Below are positions 21,706 to 31,384 of a DNA stretch of 64,000 nucleotides, piece by piece. Source of the DNA: Frederiksenia canicola (GTDB taxonomy: Bacteria; Pseudomonadota; Gammaproteobacteria; Enterobacterales; Pasteurellaceae); contig NZ_CP015029.1 of assembly GCF_011455495.1 (NCBI RefSeq), forward strand, positions 1,612,740 through 1,676,739, in the 5' to 3' direction. Positions within the stretch are counted from its first letter, which is position 1. Each line of letters begins with the position of its first letter. The notes beneath the pieces were generated by a model. It did not search any database. It was not told where the DNA came from and saw only the letters and a list, made by a program, of their open reading frames with translations. A program made the translations under genes and the position numbers.

Positions 21706-22671
21706 TTAAGGATTATTCGCAATAATCACCGCTCGTTTTGGTGCGGGGTAGCCTTCAAGGGTTTTGCTGTGGTCGTTTGGATCTAAGAAATCAATCAACG
21801 ATTCGTTTTCTAGCCAGTCGGTTTTGCGTTGTTCTTCCAATGTGGTGACCGCTTCATCTACGCAACGAACGTTTTTAAAGCCGACTTTCTCTAGCCAATT
21901 AATCAATGCCGCCACAGATGGAATAAAATAGACGTTTTTCATTTTGGCGTAGCGGTCGACTGGTACCAGCACGGTGTTCACATCACCATCAATCACCAAG
22001 GTTTCTAGCACCAACTCCCCACCTTTGACGAGTTGATTTTTAAGCTGTGAAAGGTGATCAAGTGGCGATTTACGGTGGTACAACACCCCCATTGAAAACA
22101 CCGTGTCAAAGGCGTGTAACGGCTGCATTTGTTCAATGCCAAGGGGAATTAAATTCGCTCTGCGATCGTTGTTCAGCAATTTTCGTACTGCTTCAAATTG
22201 GCATAAAAACAGCTCTGTAGGATCAATACCGATCACCATTTTTGCCCCTTCACCGACCATTCGCCACATATGGTAGCCGCTACCGCAGCCGACATCGAGT
22301 ACGGTTCGGTCTTTCAATGGCGATAAATGTGGCAGTACACGATCCCATTTGAAATCGGAACGCCATTCAGTATCAATATGCACACCATAAAGGTGGTAAG
22401 GTCCTTTTCGCCAAGGCATAAGCTGTTTGAGATGATAAACCAGCCGCTGCATTTCGCCTGTTGAAAGTGGCTCGTTTAAACGGGCTTCAACTCGTTTGCT
22501 CAGATCAATTTTGGCAGGATAAGTTGGCAGAAAATCGACAATTTTTGCCCATTTGGCGTAATCGCCGTGGGTTTGTTTTTCCCACTGTTTGAGTTGTAAA
22601 GGTAGGGTTTCAAGCCACGCTGATAAGTTCGTGGTGGCGATTTGTTGGTAAAAAGGACGAAAATCAATCAT
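21706..22671 (-). CDS. cmoB: tRNA U34 carboxymethyltransferase
   Basis: Transfers the carboxymethyl group of carboxy-SAM to 5-hydroxyuridine 34 of tRNAs to make cmo5U. At 321 residues it is of normal length. The N-terminal region ([23 protein letters not shown]) and [24 protein letters not shown] are characteristic of CmoB rather than generic methyltransferases, followed by the SAM motif [15 protein letters not shown] near residue 125. The partner cmoA, which makes carboxy-SAM, is not in the window. A USS lies directly upstream. Confidence 0.95.
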   Translation of the reverse strand: MIDFRPFYQQIATTNLSAWLETLPLQLKQWEKQTHGDYAKWAKIVDFLPTYPAKIDLSKRVEARLNEPLSTGEMQRLVYHLKQLMPWRKGPYHLYGVHIDTEWRSDFKWDRVLPHLSPLKDRTVLDVGCGSGYHMWRMVGEGAKMVIGIDPTELFLCQFEAVRKLLNNDRRANLIPLGIEQMQPLHAFDTVFSMGVLYHRKSPLDHLSQLKNQLVKGGELVLETLVIDGDVNTVLVPVDRYAKMKNVYFIPSVAALINWLEKVGFKNVRCVDEAVTTLEEQRKTDWLENESLIDFLDPNDHSKTLEGYPAPKRAVIIANNP

Positions 22672-22749
22672 TTATCTTAAACGTTTCAAAGGTTACAAGC
22701 GGTCAGATTCTAACGAAATTTTGCAATTGGTGCAAAGCAAGTCAAAGTA

Positions 22750-22774
22750 AAAAGCCTTGGTGATTATCCAAGGC
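22750..22774 (-). terminator. Terminator of tesB
   Basis: On the minus strand CCTTGG / CCAAGG (GCCTTGG 22754-22760 with CCAAGGC 22768-22774), followed by TTTTTAC. It lies just beyond the tesB stop. Confidence 0.8.
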
Positions 22775-22781
22775 GGCTTGC

Positions 22782-23654
22782 TTAATTTTCTATGCTTTCT
22801 GACTCATCACGAATTAGCCCTTCTTGTTGATACGTCACAAGCAAATTACCTTGCTGATCGAACACTTCCCCGCGAGTTAGCCCTCTTGCACCGCTTGCGT
22901 TAGAGCTATGTAATGCAAACAGTAGCCAATCATTAAAATTAATGTCTCGATGAAACCATAAACTATGATCAAGGGTCGCGATTCGAACACCTGGTTGCAT
23001 AAAACCACGTTCATGCGGGTGTAACATCGTCAAAATACAGTGAAAATCGCTGAAATAAGCGACAAGACATTGTTGCAAACGGCGATCCAGCGGTGCATTG
23101 CCATTTAATTTCGCCCACAGTGTCTGCTCTGCTGGTAATTTATGACCATTGAAAGGATCATTAGGATACTTAATACGCACATCAAACGCACGCTCTGCCT
23201 GAAATTTTTCTCTCAATGGCATTGGTAACATCAATGCTAACGACTGTATCAGTTCATTCTCAGAATAAAATTCATCAGGGGAGCCTGCTTTTGGCATACT
23301 CACTTGATGTTCAAACCCTACTTCCCGAACTTGAAATGAAGTCATCACTCGACAAATAAGCTCATTATGTTGCTTTGCATTCACGCTTACCGCAGTGAAA
23401 CTTTTGCCTTCTCGTAGCACTTCTGTTTCATAAATAATCGGATACGCCGCATCGCCTGCTCGCAAGAAATAACAATGGCAGGAGTGAAGATCTCTTTCAA
23501 CATCAACCACTCGCATTGCCGCTGCAATAGCTTGTGAAACGACTTGCCCGCCAAATACTTGAGGAAAGCCAAGGTCTTCACTTTCACCTCGAAACAAACC
23601 ATCATCTAGGCGTTCCAAAGTCAGTAATTCGATTAAACGTGCAAGTGCTTTCAT
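22782..23654 (-). CDS. tesB: Acyl-CoA thioesterase II
   Basis: Hydrolyses acyl-CoA to free fatty acid and CoA. About 290 residues with a double hot-dog fold; the N-terminus ALARLIELLTLERLDDGLFRGESEDLG and FGGQVVSQAIAAA match TesB, and the C-terminal segment includes LDHSLWFHRDINFNDWLLF and the catalytic Asp region. The frame is open to 23702, but the ATG at 23654 has AAGGAG at good spacing and the family N-terminus, so I start there. It is divergent from the SRP RNA gene and has its own terminator. Confidence 0.94.
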   Translation of the reverse strand: MKALARLIELLTLERLDDGLFRGESEDLGFPQVFGGQVVSQAIAAAMRVVDVERDLHSCHCYFLRAGDAAYPIIYETEVLREGKSFTAVSVNAKQHNELICRVMTSFQVREVGFEHQVSMPKAGSPDEFYSENELIQSLALMLPMPLREKFQAERAFDVRIKYPNDPFNGHKLPAEQTLWAKLNGNAPLDRRLQQCLVAYFSDFHCILTMLHPHERGFMQPGVRIATLDHSLWFHRDINFNDWLLFALHSSNASGARGLTRGEVFDQQGNLLVTYQQEGLIRDESESIEN

Positions 23655-23727
23655 GTTGTTCTCCTTGTTAGCTTTCCTAAAATTTGGAAATTTTTCAAAC
23701 AATCGTACCGCTTGTTGTGCTTTTTAC

Positions 23728-23756
23728 TTGAGTTCATTCAATGAACTCTCTATAAT
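23728..23756 (+). promoter_or_regulatory. Promoter of the SRP RNA gene
   Basis: TTGAGT (23728-23733), 17-bp spacer, TATAAT (23751-23756). Predicted initiation near 23763 leaves about 24 nt of 5' leader before the mature RNA, as in the E. coli ffs precursor. Confidence 0.8.
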
Positions 23757-23786
23757 TCGGGTCCTTACACTTTGGTGTAATCCAAT

Positions 23787-23895
23787 GAGGGCGTTTTTGG
23801 TCTCTCGCAATGGAATTCAGTTTACTTGGTCAGGTTCGGAAGAAAGCAGCCAGAATTGAAAGCTCCGTGTGCCGAGAAGTGCTGGGAACGCCCTC
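23787..23895 (+). ncRNA. ffs: Signal recognition particle RNA (4.5S RNA)
   Basis: RNA component of the bacterial SRP that binds Ffh and FtsY for co-translational membrane targeting. The domain IV apical loop is nearly invariant: GGTCAGGTTCGGAAGAAAGCAGCC. The 5' GAGGGCG and 3' CGCCCTC ends pair to close a long hairpin of about 109 nt, the usual size for the small bacterial form. A strong promoter lies upstream. Confidence 0.95.
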
Positions 23896-23917
23896 ACCTT
23901 TTTCACTCTAAAATAAA

Positions 23918-23945
23918 AAAGGTGATTTTACAACCACCTTCTTTT
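23918..23945. terminator. Bidirectional terminator between ffs and leuB
   Basis: AAGGTG / CACCTT stem flanked by an A-run on the left and CTTTTT on the right, so it can serve the plus-strand ffs transcript and the minus-strand leuB transcript. Confidence 0.75.
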
Positions 23946-23954
23946 TCGGCTTCA

Positions 23955-25058
<1,104 letters not shown>

Positions 25059-25074
25059 TTATGAATAAAATTGC

Positions 25075-25965
25075 TTAGGCCTCACGTTTCACAATAAATT
25101 CTGCCAGCTCTCGCAGAATTTGTGAATCAAACGGCAATTGTTCTAACGCATTCAGTGCGGTTTGGTATAAATCATTGGCTTTCTGCTTGGCTCCATCTAA
25201 ACCGAGTAATCTCGGGTAGGTGCTTTTATTCAATGCTTCGTCTGAACCAACGGTTTTGCCAATTTTATCGCTCTGCCCAATCACATCTAAAATGTCATCT
25301 TGTACTTGGAAGGCTAATCCAATCGCTCGGGCGTATTGTTCTAAATTATTTTTAATTTCAATATGTTGTGCGTAATCAGATAAGTTAAATCCCATCAACA
25401 CTGAAGCCACAATCAACGCTCCCGTTTTATTGCGGTGAATGTGTTCTAGCTCCGCAAGACTGACACTTTTATTTTCCGCTTGTAAATCCAAACTCTGCCC
25501 TAAGCACATTCCACTTGCTCCCGCAGCAGTCGCCAGTTGGTAAATTTGTGCAACTTTTTGACCGCTTGTGAGGCTGGGATCTTTCGCTAATAGCTCAAAC
25601 GCAAAACTTTGCAACGCATCGCCCGCTAAAATTGCCGTAGCTTCATCAAACGCAATATGACAAGTTGGTTTGCCACGGCGAAATCTATCATCGTCCATTG
25701 CAGGCAAATCGTCGTGTACTAACGAATACGCATGAATGGCTTCCATTGCAGCAGCGGAGTGATCAAGTTTGTCTAGTGGCACACCCAGCATTTTCCCTGT
25801 CGCGTAAATCAAAAACGGGCGAACTCGTTTACCGCCTAATAATACGGCATACGCCATCGCTTCGACTAAGGGTGATCCCGCCTGTTCGTAATTATGTAGT
25901 TGCTGTTCTAAAAAGTGATTAACCCGAGCCTGACAAGCGGTCAGTTCCTGCGAAAATTTTACCAT
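25075..25965 (-). CDS. ispA: Farnesyl diphosphate synthase
   Basis: Condenses isopentenyl diphosphate with dimethylallyl and geranyl diphosphate to give farnesyl diphosphate. 296 residues. The two aspartate-rich motifs are seen: HDDLPAMDDDRFRRG near 85-99 and FQVQDDILDVIG near 217-228; LGGKRVRPFL near residue 45 is also diagnostic. The start follows xseB by 12 bp, so xseB-ispA form an operon, as in other gamma-proteobacteria; dxs, often the next gene, is absent here. Confidence 0.96.
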   Translation of the reverse strand: MVKFSQELTACQARVNHFLEQQLHNYEQAGSPLVEAMAYAVLLGGKRVRPFLIYATGKMLGVPLDKLDHSAAAMEAIHAYSLVHDDLPAMDDDRFRRGKPTCHIAFDEATAILAGDALQSFAFELLAKDPSLTSGQKVAQIYQLATAAGASGMCLGQSLDLQAENKSVSLAELEHIHRNKTGALIVASVLMGFNLSDYAQHIEIKNNLEQYARAIGLAFQVQDDILDVIGQSDKIGKTVGSDEALNKSTYPRLLGLDGAKQKANDLYQTALNALEQLPFDSQILRELAEFIVKREA

Positions 25966-25977
25966 TACGCTACCCTA

Positions 25978-26199
25978 TTATTCGTAATCGGCAAGGGGAG
26001 CTTGCTCGTTTTTCTGTAATAAAATTTGAATGCGTTGCTCGGCTTTTTGCAGACGATCTTGCCCCTGTTGCACCAATTTAATTGCGGTTTCAAATTCGTT
26101 TAAGGCATCTTCTAACGGTAAATCGCCCGCTTCCAAACGCCCAACAATGTCTTCTAGTTCTTTTAACGTGGTTTCAAAATCTGTTGGTTTCTTTGCCAT
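25978..26199 (-). CDS. xseB: Exodeoxyribonuclease VII small subunit
   Basis: 73 residues with the typical sequence [30 protein letters not shown]..., a two-helix protein that oligomerises on the XseA large subunit. The complex degrades single-stranded DNA. It is the first gene of the xseB-ispA operon. Length and sequence are normal. xseA is elsewhere. Confidence 0.95.
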   Translation of the reverse strand: MAKKPTDFETTLKELEDIVGRLEAGDLPLEDALNEFETAIKLVQQGQDRLQKAEQRIQILLQKNEQAPLADYE

Positions 26200-26307
26200 A
26201 ATTAGCTCTTTTCATTTTGCGAAAATACAAGCGGCCATTTTACTGGAATTTTTTGCAAATTTCAGGCTTTTCCGCTATTGTGCGAGCCATTTTTAAAGGA
26301 GAATCAA

Positions 26308-27096
26308 ATGCAAGTTACTGAACTAAATTTGTTTCCGATAAAATCGACCCGAGCATACAAAGTTGCACAGGCGTTTGTGCAACCTCAGGGATTGAATTTC
26401 GATCGGGAATTTATGATTACGGAGCCTGATGGCACCTTTATCACCGCCCGCAAGGAGCAGATGCTCTATCGTTTGTCAGCATTTCCGATTTCGACGGGAA
26501 TTGTGATCCGCGACGATCAGGGCGAACAAGCGGTCGCTTTATACCAAGATTTTGCAAAATGTGACTCCAGCGAAGTATGGGGAACCTATTTCCCATCTTG
26601 GATCGCAGGTGAAACCGTCAATCAATGGCTGAGCGAAAAATTGGGTCGCCCTGTGCAGTTGCGTTGGTTGGGTGAAAAAAGCCAACGCACTGTTGCCAAC
26701 TTTGGCGATCATCCGCTAAGTTTTGCCGATAGTAATCCGCTGTTACTGGTTTCAGAAAAATCCTTGGAGCAGGTGCAAAAATGGTCGCCTGTGCCAATTT
26801 CGATGGAACAATTTCGTGGCAATATTGTCATAGACGGCAACGTGGCGTTTGAAGAAGAACAGTGGCGAAAAATTCAAATTGGTGAAGTCAAATTCACCTT
26901 CTCGCAATGCTGTACTCGCTGTATTCTGATTACCCGTGATGTACAAACCCTTGAACTCGACCCCAAAGCGGAACCGTTTCGCACGCTCAAACAACAACAT
27001 ACCAATGAAAAAGGCAAACCCATTTTTGGTATTCATTTGGTGCCTGAAAATAGCGGGGTGATCCGTGTGGGAGATTTTATTTCCATTTTAGAATAA
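26308..27096 (+). CDS. MOSC-domain protein (YcbX-like)
   Basis: 262 residues with an N-terminal MOSC beta-barrel (LNLFPIKSTRAYKVAQAFVQPQGLNFDREFMI) and a MOSC domain ending in FSQCCTRCILITRD, where the conserved cysteine sits. E. coli YcbX, which detoxifies N-hydroxylated bases with the molybdenum cofactor, has in addition a C-terminal ferredoxin domain; that is absent here, as in many homologues. The ATG at 26308 with AAAGGAGA is chosen over an upstream in-frame codon. The next gene starts 9 bp after the stop. Confidence 0.88.
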   Translation: MQVTELNLFPIKSTRAYKVAQAFVQPQGLNFDREFMITEPDGTFITARKEQMLYRLSAFPISTGIVIRDDQGEQAVALYQDFAKCDSSEVWGTYFPSWIAGETVNQWLSEKLGRPVQLRWLGEKSQRTVANFGDHPLSFADSNPLLLVSEKSLEQVQKWSPVPISMEQFRGNIVIDGNVAFEEEQWRKIQIGEVKFTFSQCCTRCILITRDVQTLELDPKAEPFRTLKQQHTNEKGKPIFGIHLVPENSGVIRVGDFISILE

Positions 27097-27105
27097 GGTT
27101 TGCGT

Positions 27106-29046
27106 ATGCAACAACAAGCCCGCGCTGTGTTATTCCCCGTGCTGTTTTTCGTGGTGCTTAATCTCATTATCTTTAGCCTTTCTCGGCTTGGACTTTCCCT
27201 ATGGCACGCGGATCGCATTGCGGCTGTTGATGGCTGGTTACCCCTCTTTTTGCAAGGTATTCGGATCGATATTGTTTCCGTTTGCTATCTGTTTGGTGTG
27301 CCTGCCCTGTTTAGTGTATTGCTTTATCATCACAATGTGTTAGGCCACATTTGGAAAACGATTTTACGTGTATGGCTCACCGTCAGCAGCGTGTTCATTA
27401 TCTTTGTGGAAATGGCAACACCAGCCTTTATTGACACCTACGATTTCCGTCCAAACCGCTTATTTATTGAATATTTGCTTTACCCGAAAGAAGTCTCTAC
27501 GATGCTAGTAAACGGGCATTTAACCGCTGTCATTTTGAGTTTAGTGACCACCATTTTAGCTACTGTGATTTATTGGAAACTCTCTGGCTGGGCAACGCAA
27601 AATCTGCGTTCACCAAGTTGGAAATGGCGACCGGTGATGGCGTTGGTGATTATTGCCATTTCCTTTATTGGTGCTCGTTCCACTTTCCAACATCGTGGAA
27701 TTAACCCTGCTATGGTGGCATTTTCGGGCGATCCGTTAATTAATTCACTGGTACTCAATTCAGGCTATTCGGTGCTTTATGCTGCTCAGCAATTAAAAGA
27801 TGAAGATAAGTCTTCTGAACAGTATGGCAAAATGGCGGTGGACGAAATGTTACAAATCGTTAAACAGAGCCGTGGACGTGATGTAAATGACTATATTTCA
27901 GCACAATATCCAACCTTAAGCCGCAACCAAGCCACTTATCAAGGCAAACCCAAAAATATCGTGATTTTGCTGATGGAAAGCCAAGGTGCACAGTTTATTG
28001 GCACGTTAGGTGGGCGCCCAATCAGCCCTGAATTTGATAAACTCGCCATGCAAGGCTGGTTATTTGAAAATCTCTACGCCACAGGAACCCGATCAGTGCG
28101 TGGCATTGAAGCCGTAACGGCAGGTTTCACACCGACACCTGCTCGTGCCACCGTGAAACTGACCAAAAGCCAAAATGGTTTCTTCACTATTGCCGATTTA
28201 CTCGGTCGCAATGGCTATAAAACGTCCTTTATTTATGGTGGTGAAAAGCATTTCGATAATATGGCAAGCTACTTCTACGGCAACGGTTTCCAAACCATTA
28301 TTGATGAAAAAGATTACAAAAATCCAAAATTCCAAGGTACTTGGGGAATGAGTGATGAAGATCTGTTTGATAAAGCCAATGACACATTCACCGAACTTGC
28401 CAAAGGCAATCAGCCATTCTTTAGTTTAGTTTTCACATCAAGCCACCACGATCCGTTTGAGTTCCCCGACGGCAAAATTGAGCTCTTTGATAAAGACAAA
28501 CAGACCCGCAATAATGCCGCCAAATATGCAGACTATGCATTAGGGTATTTCTTTAAATTAGCACAACATTCAAATTACTGGAAAGATACTATTTTTCTTG
28601 TGATTGCGGACCACGATTCCCGTGTGGCAGGGGCGGAATTAGTGCCGATCAACCATTTCCATATTCCTGCGTTAATTTTGGGTGATGGCATTGAACCAAA
28701 GCGTGACTCTCGTTTAGTGAGCCAAATTGATATGCCAACCACACTCCTTTCTCTGGCGGGCATCAGCGGCGATTATCCAATGATCGGTTATGACCTAACG
28801 CAAAATGACGATCCCAATCGTGCCTTTATGCAATACGACCAAACGCAAGCGATGATGAAAGGTTCAGATGTGATTATCTTACAACCTAACAATGCTCCAC
28901 AAGGTTATGAGTATGACAAACTATCTCGCAAACTCACTCCCAAAGAGCAGCCTGAGGCGATGAAAAAAGAGGCACTTGCCCATGCCTTATTGGGCAGTTA
29001 TTTGTATAAAAATCAATTATATAAATTACCTAAAGACAAACCATGA
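27106..29046 (+). CDS. LTA synthase-like membrane sulfatase/phosphotransferase
   Basis: About 646 residues, inner membrane. The N-terminal third carries about five membrane helices; the periplasmic C-terminal domain from about residue 280 is of the alkaline phosphatase/sulfatase superfamily. Visible catalytic features: ILLMESQGAQF (metal-binding Glu), ATGTRSVRGIEAV with the Thr nucleophile, and VIADHDSRVAG (Asp/His metal ligands). Relatives transfer glycerol-phosphate or phosphoethanolamine. In Haemophilus, enzymes of this architecture decorate lipooligosaccharide, so an LPS phosphoethanolamine transferase is a fair guess but unproven. ATG at 27106 with AAGG; a strong terminator follows. Confidence 0.85.
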   Translation: MQQQARAVLFPVLFFVVLNLIIFSLSRLGLSLWHADRIAAVDGWLPLFLQGIRIDIVSVCYLFGVPALFSVLLYHHNVLGHIWKTILRVWLTVSSVFIIFVEMATPAFIDTYDFRPNRLFIEYLLYPKEVSTMLVNGHLTAVILSLVTTILATVIYWKLSGWATQNLRSPSWKWRPVMALVIIAISFIGARSTFQHRGINPAMVAFSGDPLINSLVLNSGYSVLYAAQQLKDEDKSSEQYGKMAVDEMLQIVKQSRGRDVNDYISAQYPTLSRNQATYQGKPKNIVILLMESQGAQFIGTLGGRPISPEFDKLAMQGWLFENLYATGTRSVRGIEAVTAGFTPTPARATVKLTKSQNGFFTIADLLGRNGYKTSFIYGGEKHFDNMASYFYGNGFQTIIDEKDYKNPKFQGTWGMSDEDLFDKANDTFTELAKGNQPFFSLVFTSSHHDPFEFPDGKIELFDKDKQTRNNAAKYADYALGYFFKLAQHSNYWKDTIFLVIADHDSRVAGAELVPINHFHIPALILGDGIEPKRDSRLVSQIDMPTTLLSLAGISGDYPMIGYDLTQNDDPNRAFMQYDQTQAMMKGSDVIILQPNNAPQGYEYDKLSRKLTPKEQPEAMKKEALAHALLGSYLYKNQLYKLPKDKP

Positions 29047-29052
29047 ATAGCA

Positions 29053-29087
29053 AAACAGGGCGTAATAATCATACGCCCTGTTTTTTT
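29053..29087. terminator. Bidirectional terminator between the LTA synthase-like gene and mnmC
   Basis: AAACAGGGCGT / ACGCCCTGTTT stem followed by TTTTTTT on the plus strand and flanked by A residues on the other side, between convergent genes. Confidence 0.9.
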
Positions 29088-31089
29088 ATGTCACTTTTCG
29101 ACCTCGTAACAAATTCCGTATCCAAGTGCGGTTGGTACTTAATGCATGGCGAATGTCTTCGCTCAACGGCATAGGTTCGCCGCAAATTTGGCTAGCAAGC
29201 AACTCCGCCAATAGCGGTGCGGTAGTTAAGCCTCGGGAGCCAAGCCCTGCAATCAAATAACAATTCGGATAGCATTCTGCTTGCTCAATAGGCTCTCTAC
29301 GACGAAGTTGGTTGTAAAGATTAGCGAATTGTGCTTTTTGCCGAGTAAAATTCGGCGTCGCTCCCACCATTGGCACCCGATCTCGCAACGCCGCCCGAAT
29401 GCCCACTTTGGCTTGGTTTTGTGAGCTATCGATCTGCTCTGTCCAGCGACAAGCGGTCAGATTCTGCTGAAGTTTTGCAATATTTTGCTGATGTTCCGCC
29501 AAACTGAATGACGTTTCAGCATTGTCACGCACATGGCTCGCCCCGATACAGTGGCTTTCCGATGCGGACATCGGTGTAATATAGCCATCAAAACAGACTA
29601 CACATTTTAGCTGGCGAAGCTGATCGTTGGTCGGCACTTGGCTGACTTGTCCCCGTACAGGGTAAAGGGGAATACCGTCTGCCTGCGGAAAATCCGTTAA
29701 AGTATGTCCATTTGCCAGTACCAACACATCGTGAGCAAAATTTTCGTCCTGATGTGTCCATTGCCATTTGCCGCGGTGAAATTCAGGCATATCAACCCGA
29801 TGATTGAGCACAATTTTCAGCCCCAGTGCTTGCAAATAAGCAAAGCCATTGCGAACTAACTCCACAGGTGAAAGCCAACCGCCTTGCGAGATAAATGCCC
29901 CGCCATTCACCACAGATAAGCCGATTTTTTCACTCAGATCCGTTGCTGAACAACGCTTAAAGAGGTGTTCGTCCCAGCCCTGTTCTGCCATTTTCTGCAA
30001 TTTTTGAGCCGTTTTGTCGTTGTAAGCGTAAAGTGCCACACCTGCAAAATTGTGCTGGAAAGTAACCGCTTGTGACAGCTGCCCTAGGCGGTGCAAGGCA
30101 TAATCAAAGCTATGCACATAAAACCGCACATTGCGTTGATCATCGTCGCTCAACTGCGGATAAATCACCCCCTGCAAATTGCCCGATGTATTTTCCGCCA
30201 GCTGTGCATCTTTACAATAAAGGGTGACTTTTTTACCCTTTTTCAACAGTGACCATGCCAAAAACAGACTTGCCACACCACCACCAACAATCGCCACATC
30301 CTCATTATTTGTTTGATTCTGCTGATAAAAATAAGGAAAGCGAATATCGTTCGGCAACGCATCAAACGGTTTTTCGCCCCATAACATTTCTCGTTTTTTG
30401 CCAAAGCCTTTGCGTTTTTTCACCTCAAAACCGACTGCTTGTAAACCTCTCCGCACCTCACTTGCGGCGGTAAACGTCGCAAAAGATCCACCATTGCGAG
30501 TAAGGCGAAACATCTGCCGATAAAGATGTGCATTCCACATTTCTGGATTTTTATCGGGTGAAAAGCCATCCAAAAACCACGCATCGACTGAGCTATTGTC
30601 ACTATCCCCAAGCTGAATAAGATTCTCCGCCATTTCACCGAACCAAATATCTAAATAGACATCATCAAAATGGTAACGCTGACAGCCGACTTGGCGAGGC
30701 TGCCAACAAGCGGTCAGTTTCTGCGACAGTTTTGCAAATTGCGGAAACGTTTCATGAACCAGCGCGAACTGTTCTGCCTGCAGTGGAAATTTTTCAAAGG
30801 AAATAAAATAGAGCCGTTTCAGTGGTAAATGGGGAAATTCCGATCGGAATTGCTGAAAACGCTCAACGACCGCCAAGAAATTCAGCCCCGTGCCAAAGCC
30901 CGTTTCCGCAATCACAAAATGCGATCGAGTATGGTTTTGCCATTTTTGCCAAAGCTGGTTGCCGTCTTGGAAAACATAGTAGCTTTCAGCAAGACCATCT
31001 TGGGTGGAAAAATAGATATCGTCAAATTGCTCGGAAATGGGTGTCTGTTGAGCATTGAAAGACAGTGTTGCAAAAGTGAGTTTGTTCAT
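29086..31089 (-). CDS. mnmC: Bifunctional tRNA mnm5s2U34 biosynthesis protein
   Basis: 667 residues with two fused enzymes. The N-terminal part (1-250, FDDIYFST..., VIAETGFGTGLNFL) is the SAM-dependent methyltransferase that makes mnm5U from nm5U; the C-terminal part from about 265 (VAIVGGGVASLFLAWSLL, an FAD-binding motif) removes the carboxymethyl group of cmnm5U. Ending and length are normal. Oddly, the ATG follows a hairpin and T-run directly, with no clear ribosome site. Together with tgt, cmoB and queA it makes this window rich in wobble-position modification genes. Confidence 0.96.
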   Translation of the reverse strand: MNKLTFATLSFNAQQTPISEQFDDIYFSTQDGLAESYYVFQDGNQLWQKWQNHTRSHFVIAETGFGTGLNFLAVVERFQQFRSEFPHLPLKRLYFISFEKFPLQAEQFALVHETFPQFAKLSQKLTACWQPRQVGCQRYHFDDVYLDIWFGEMAENLIQLGDSDNSSVDAWFLDGFSPDKNPEMWNAHLYRQMFRLTRNGGSFATFTAASEVRRGLQAVGFEVKKRKGFGKKREMLWGEKPFDALPNDIRFPYFYQQNQTNNEDVAIVGGGVASLFLAWSLLKKGKKVTLYCKDAQLAENTSGNLQGVIYPQLSDDDQRNVRFYVHSFDYALHRLGQLSQAVTFQHNFAGVALYAYNDKTAQKLQKMAEQGWDEHLFKRCSATDLSEKIGLSVVNGGAFISQGGWLSPVELVRNGFAYLQALGLKIVLNHRVDMPEFHRGKWQWTHQDENFAHDVLVLANGHTLTDFPQADGIPLYPVRGQVSQVPTNDQLRQLKCVVCFDGYITPMSASESHCIGASHVRDNAETSFSLAEHQQNIAKLQQNLTACRWTEQIDSSQNQAKVGIRAALRDRVPMVGATPNFTRQKAQFANLYNQLRRREPIEQAECYPNCYLIAGLGSRGLTTAPLLAELLASQICGEPMPLSEDIRHALSTNRTWIRNLLRGRKVT

Positions 31090-31094
31090 AAAAA

Positions 31095-31120
31095 AGACAA
31101 AGACAGGTTTTCGCCTGTCT
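31095..31120 (-). promoter_or_regulatory. Terminator-like hairpin immediately before the mnmC start codon
   Basis: On the minus strand AGACAGG-CGAAAA-CCTGTCT is followed by TTGTCTTTTTT, and the T-run directly abuts the mnmC ATG at 31089. It may be a second terminator behind the ynhF-like gene or an attenuator of mnmC. Confidence 0.6.
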
Positions 31121-31126
31121 GCAGAA

Positions 31127-31152
31127 AAAATTAAGGCGGGTCAATCCCGCCT
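31127..31152 (-). terminator. Terminator of the ynhF-like small gene
   Basis: On the minus strand AGGCGGG-ATTGA-CCCGCCT, then TAATTTTTT, 15 bases after the stop of the 26-codon gene. Confidence 0.85.
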
Positions 31153-31165
31153 GATAACACTAAAA

Positions 31166-31246
31166 TTAGAAAATGTTCACAGCAAATAAGACAATCATGC
31201 CTAATGAACCGATTACTGCTAACATTGAATAACCCAAAGTACCCAT
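31166..31246 (-). CDS. ynhF: YnhF-family small membrane protein (26 aa)
   Basis: A 26-codon frame, MGTLGYSMLAVIGSLGM plus IVLFAVNIF, with an ATG preceded by GGAGAAAACAAA and a strong terminator right after the stop. It is one hydrophobic helix with almost no soluble part. E. coli YnhF (29 residues) has a comparable pattern (short polar start, then LGLIVAVGL) and is encoded next to purR. Here too purR is the divergent neighbour, so synteny supports the call. YnhF is an inner-membrane protein of unknown function. Confidence in a real gene is high; the family name is by pattern and position. Confidence 0.75.
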   Translation of the reverse strand: MGTLGYSMLAVIGSLGMIVLFAVNIF

Positions 31247-31384
31247 TTTGTTTTCTCCATTAAATCACGTAAAGCCCAGCTATTCTAAAACGATTTGCCC
31301 AAAATGAAAAGCAATCCGTTATTTTGTTTAAGCATTTTAAGAAATTCGCTATAATACGGCAATTTTTTGATTGTGAGGAATCTT

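Noticed and set aside
31290-31340. Possible PUR box upstream of purR (AACGATTTGC)
   Set aside because: Only a half-site resemblance to ACGCAAACGTTTTCGT; the second half does not match.
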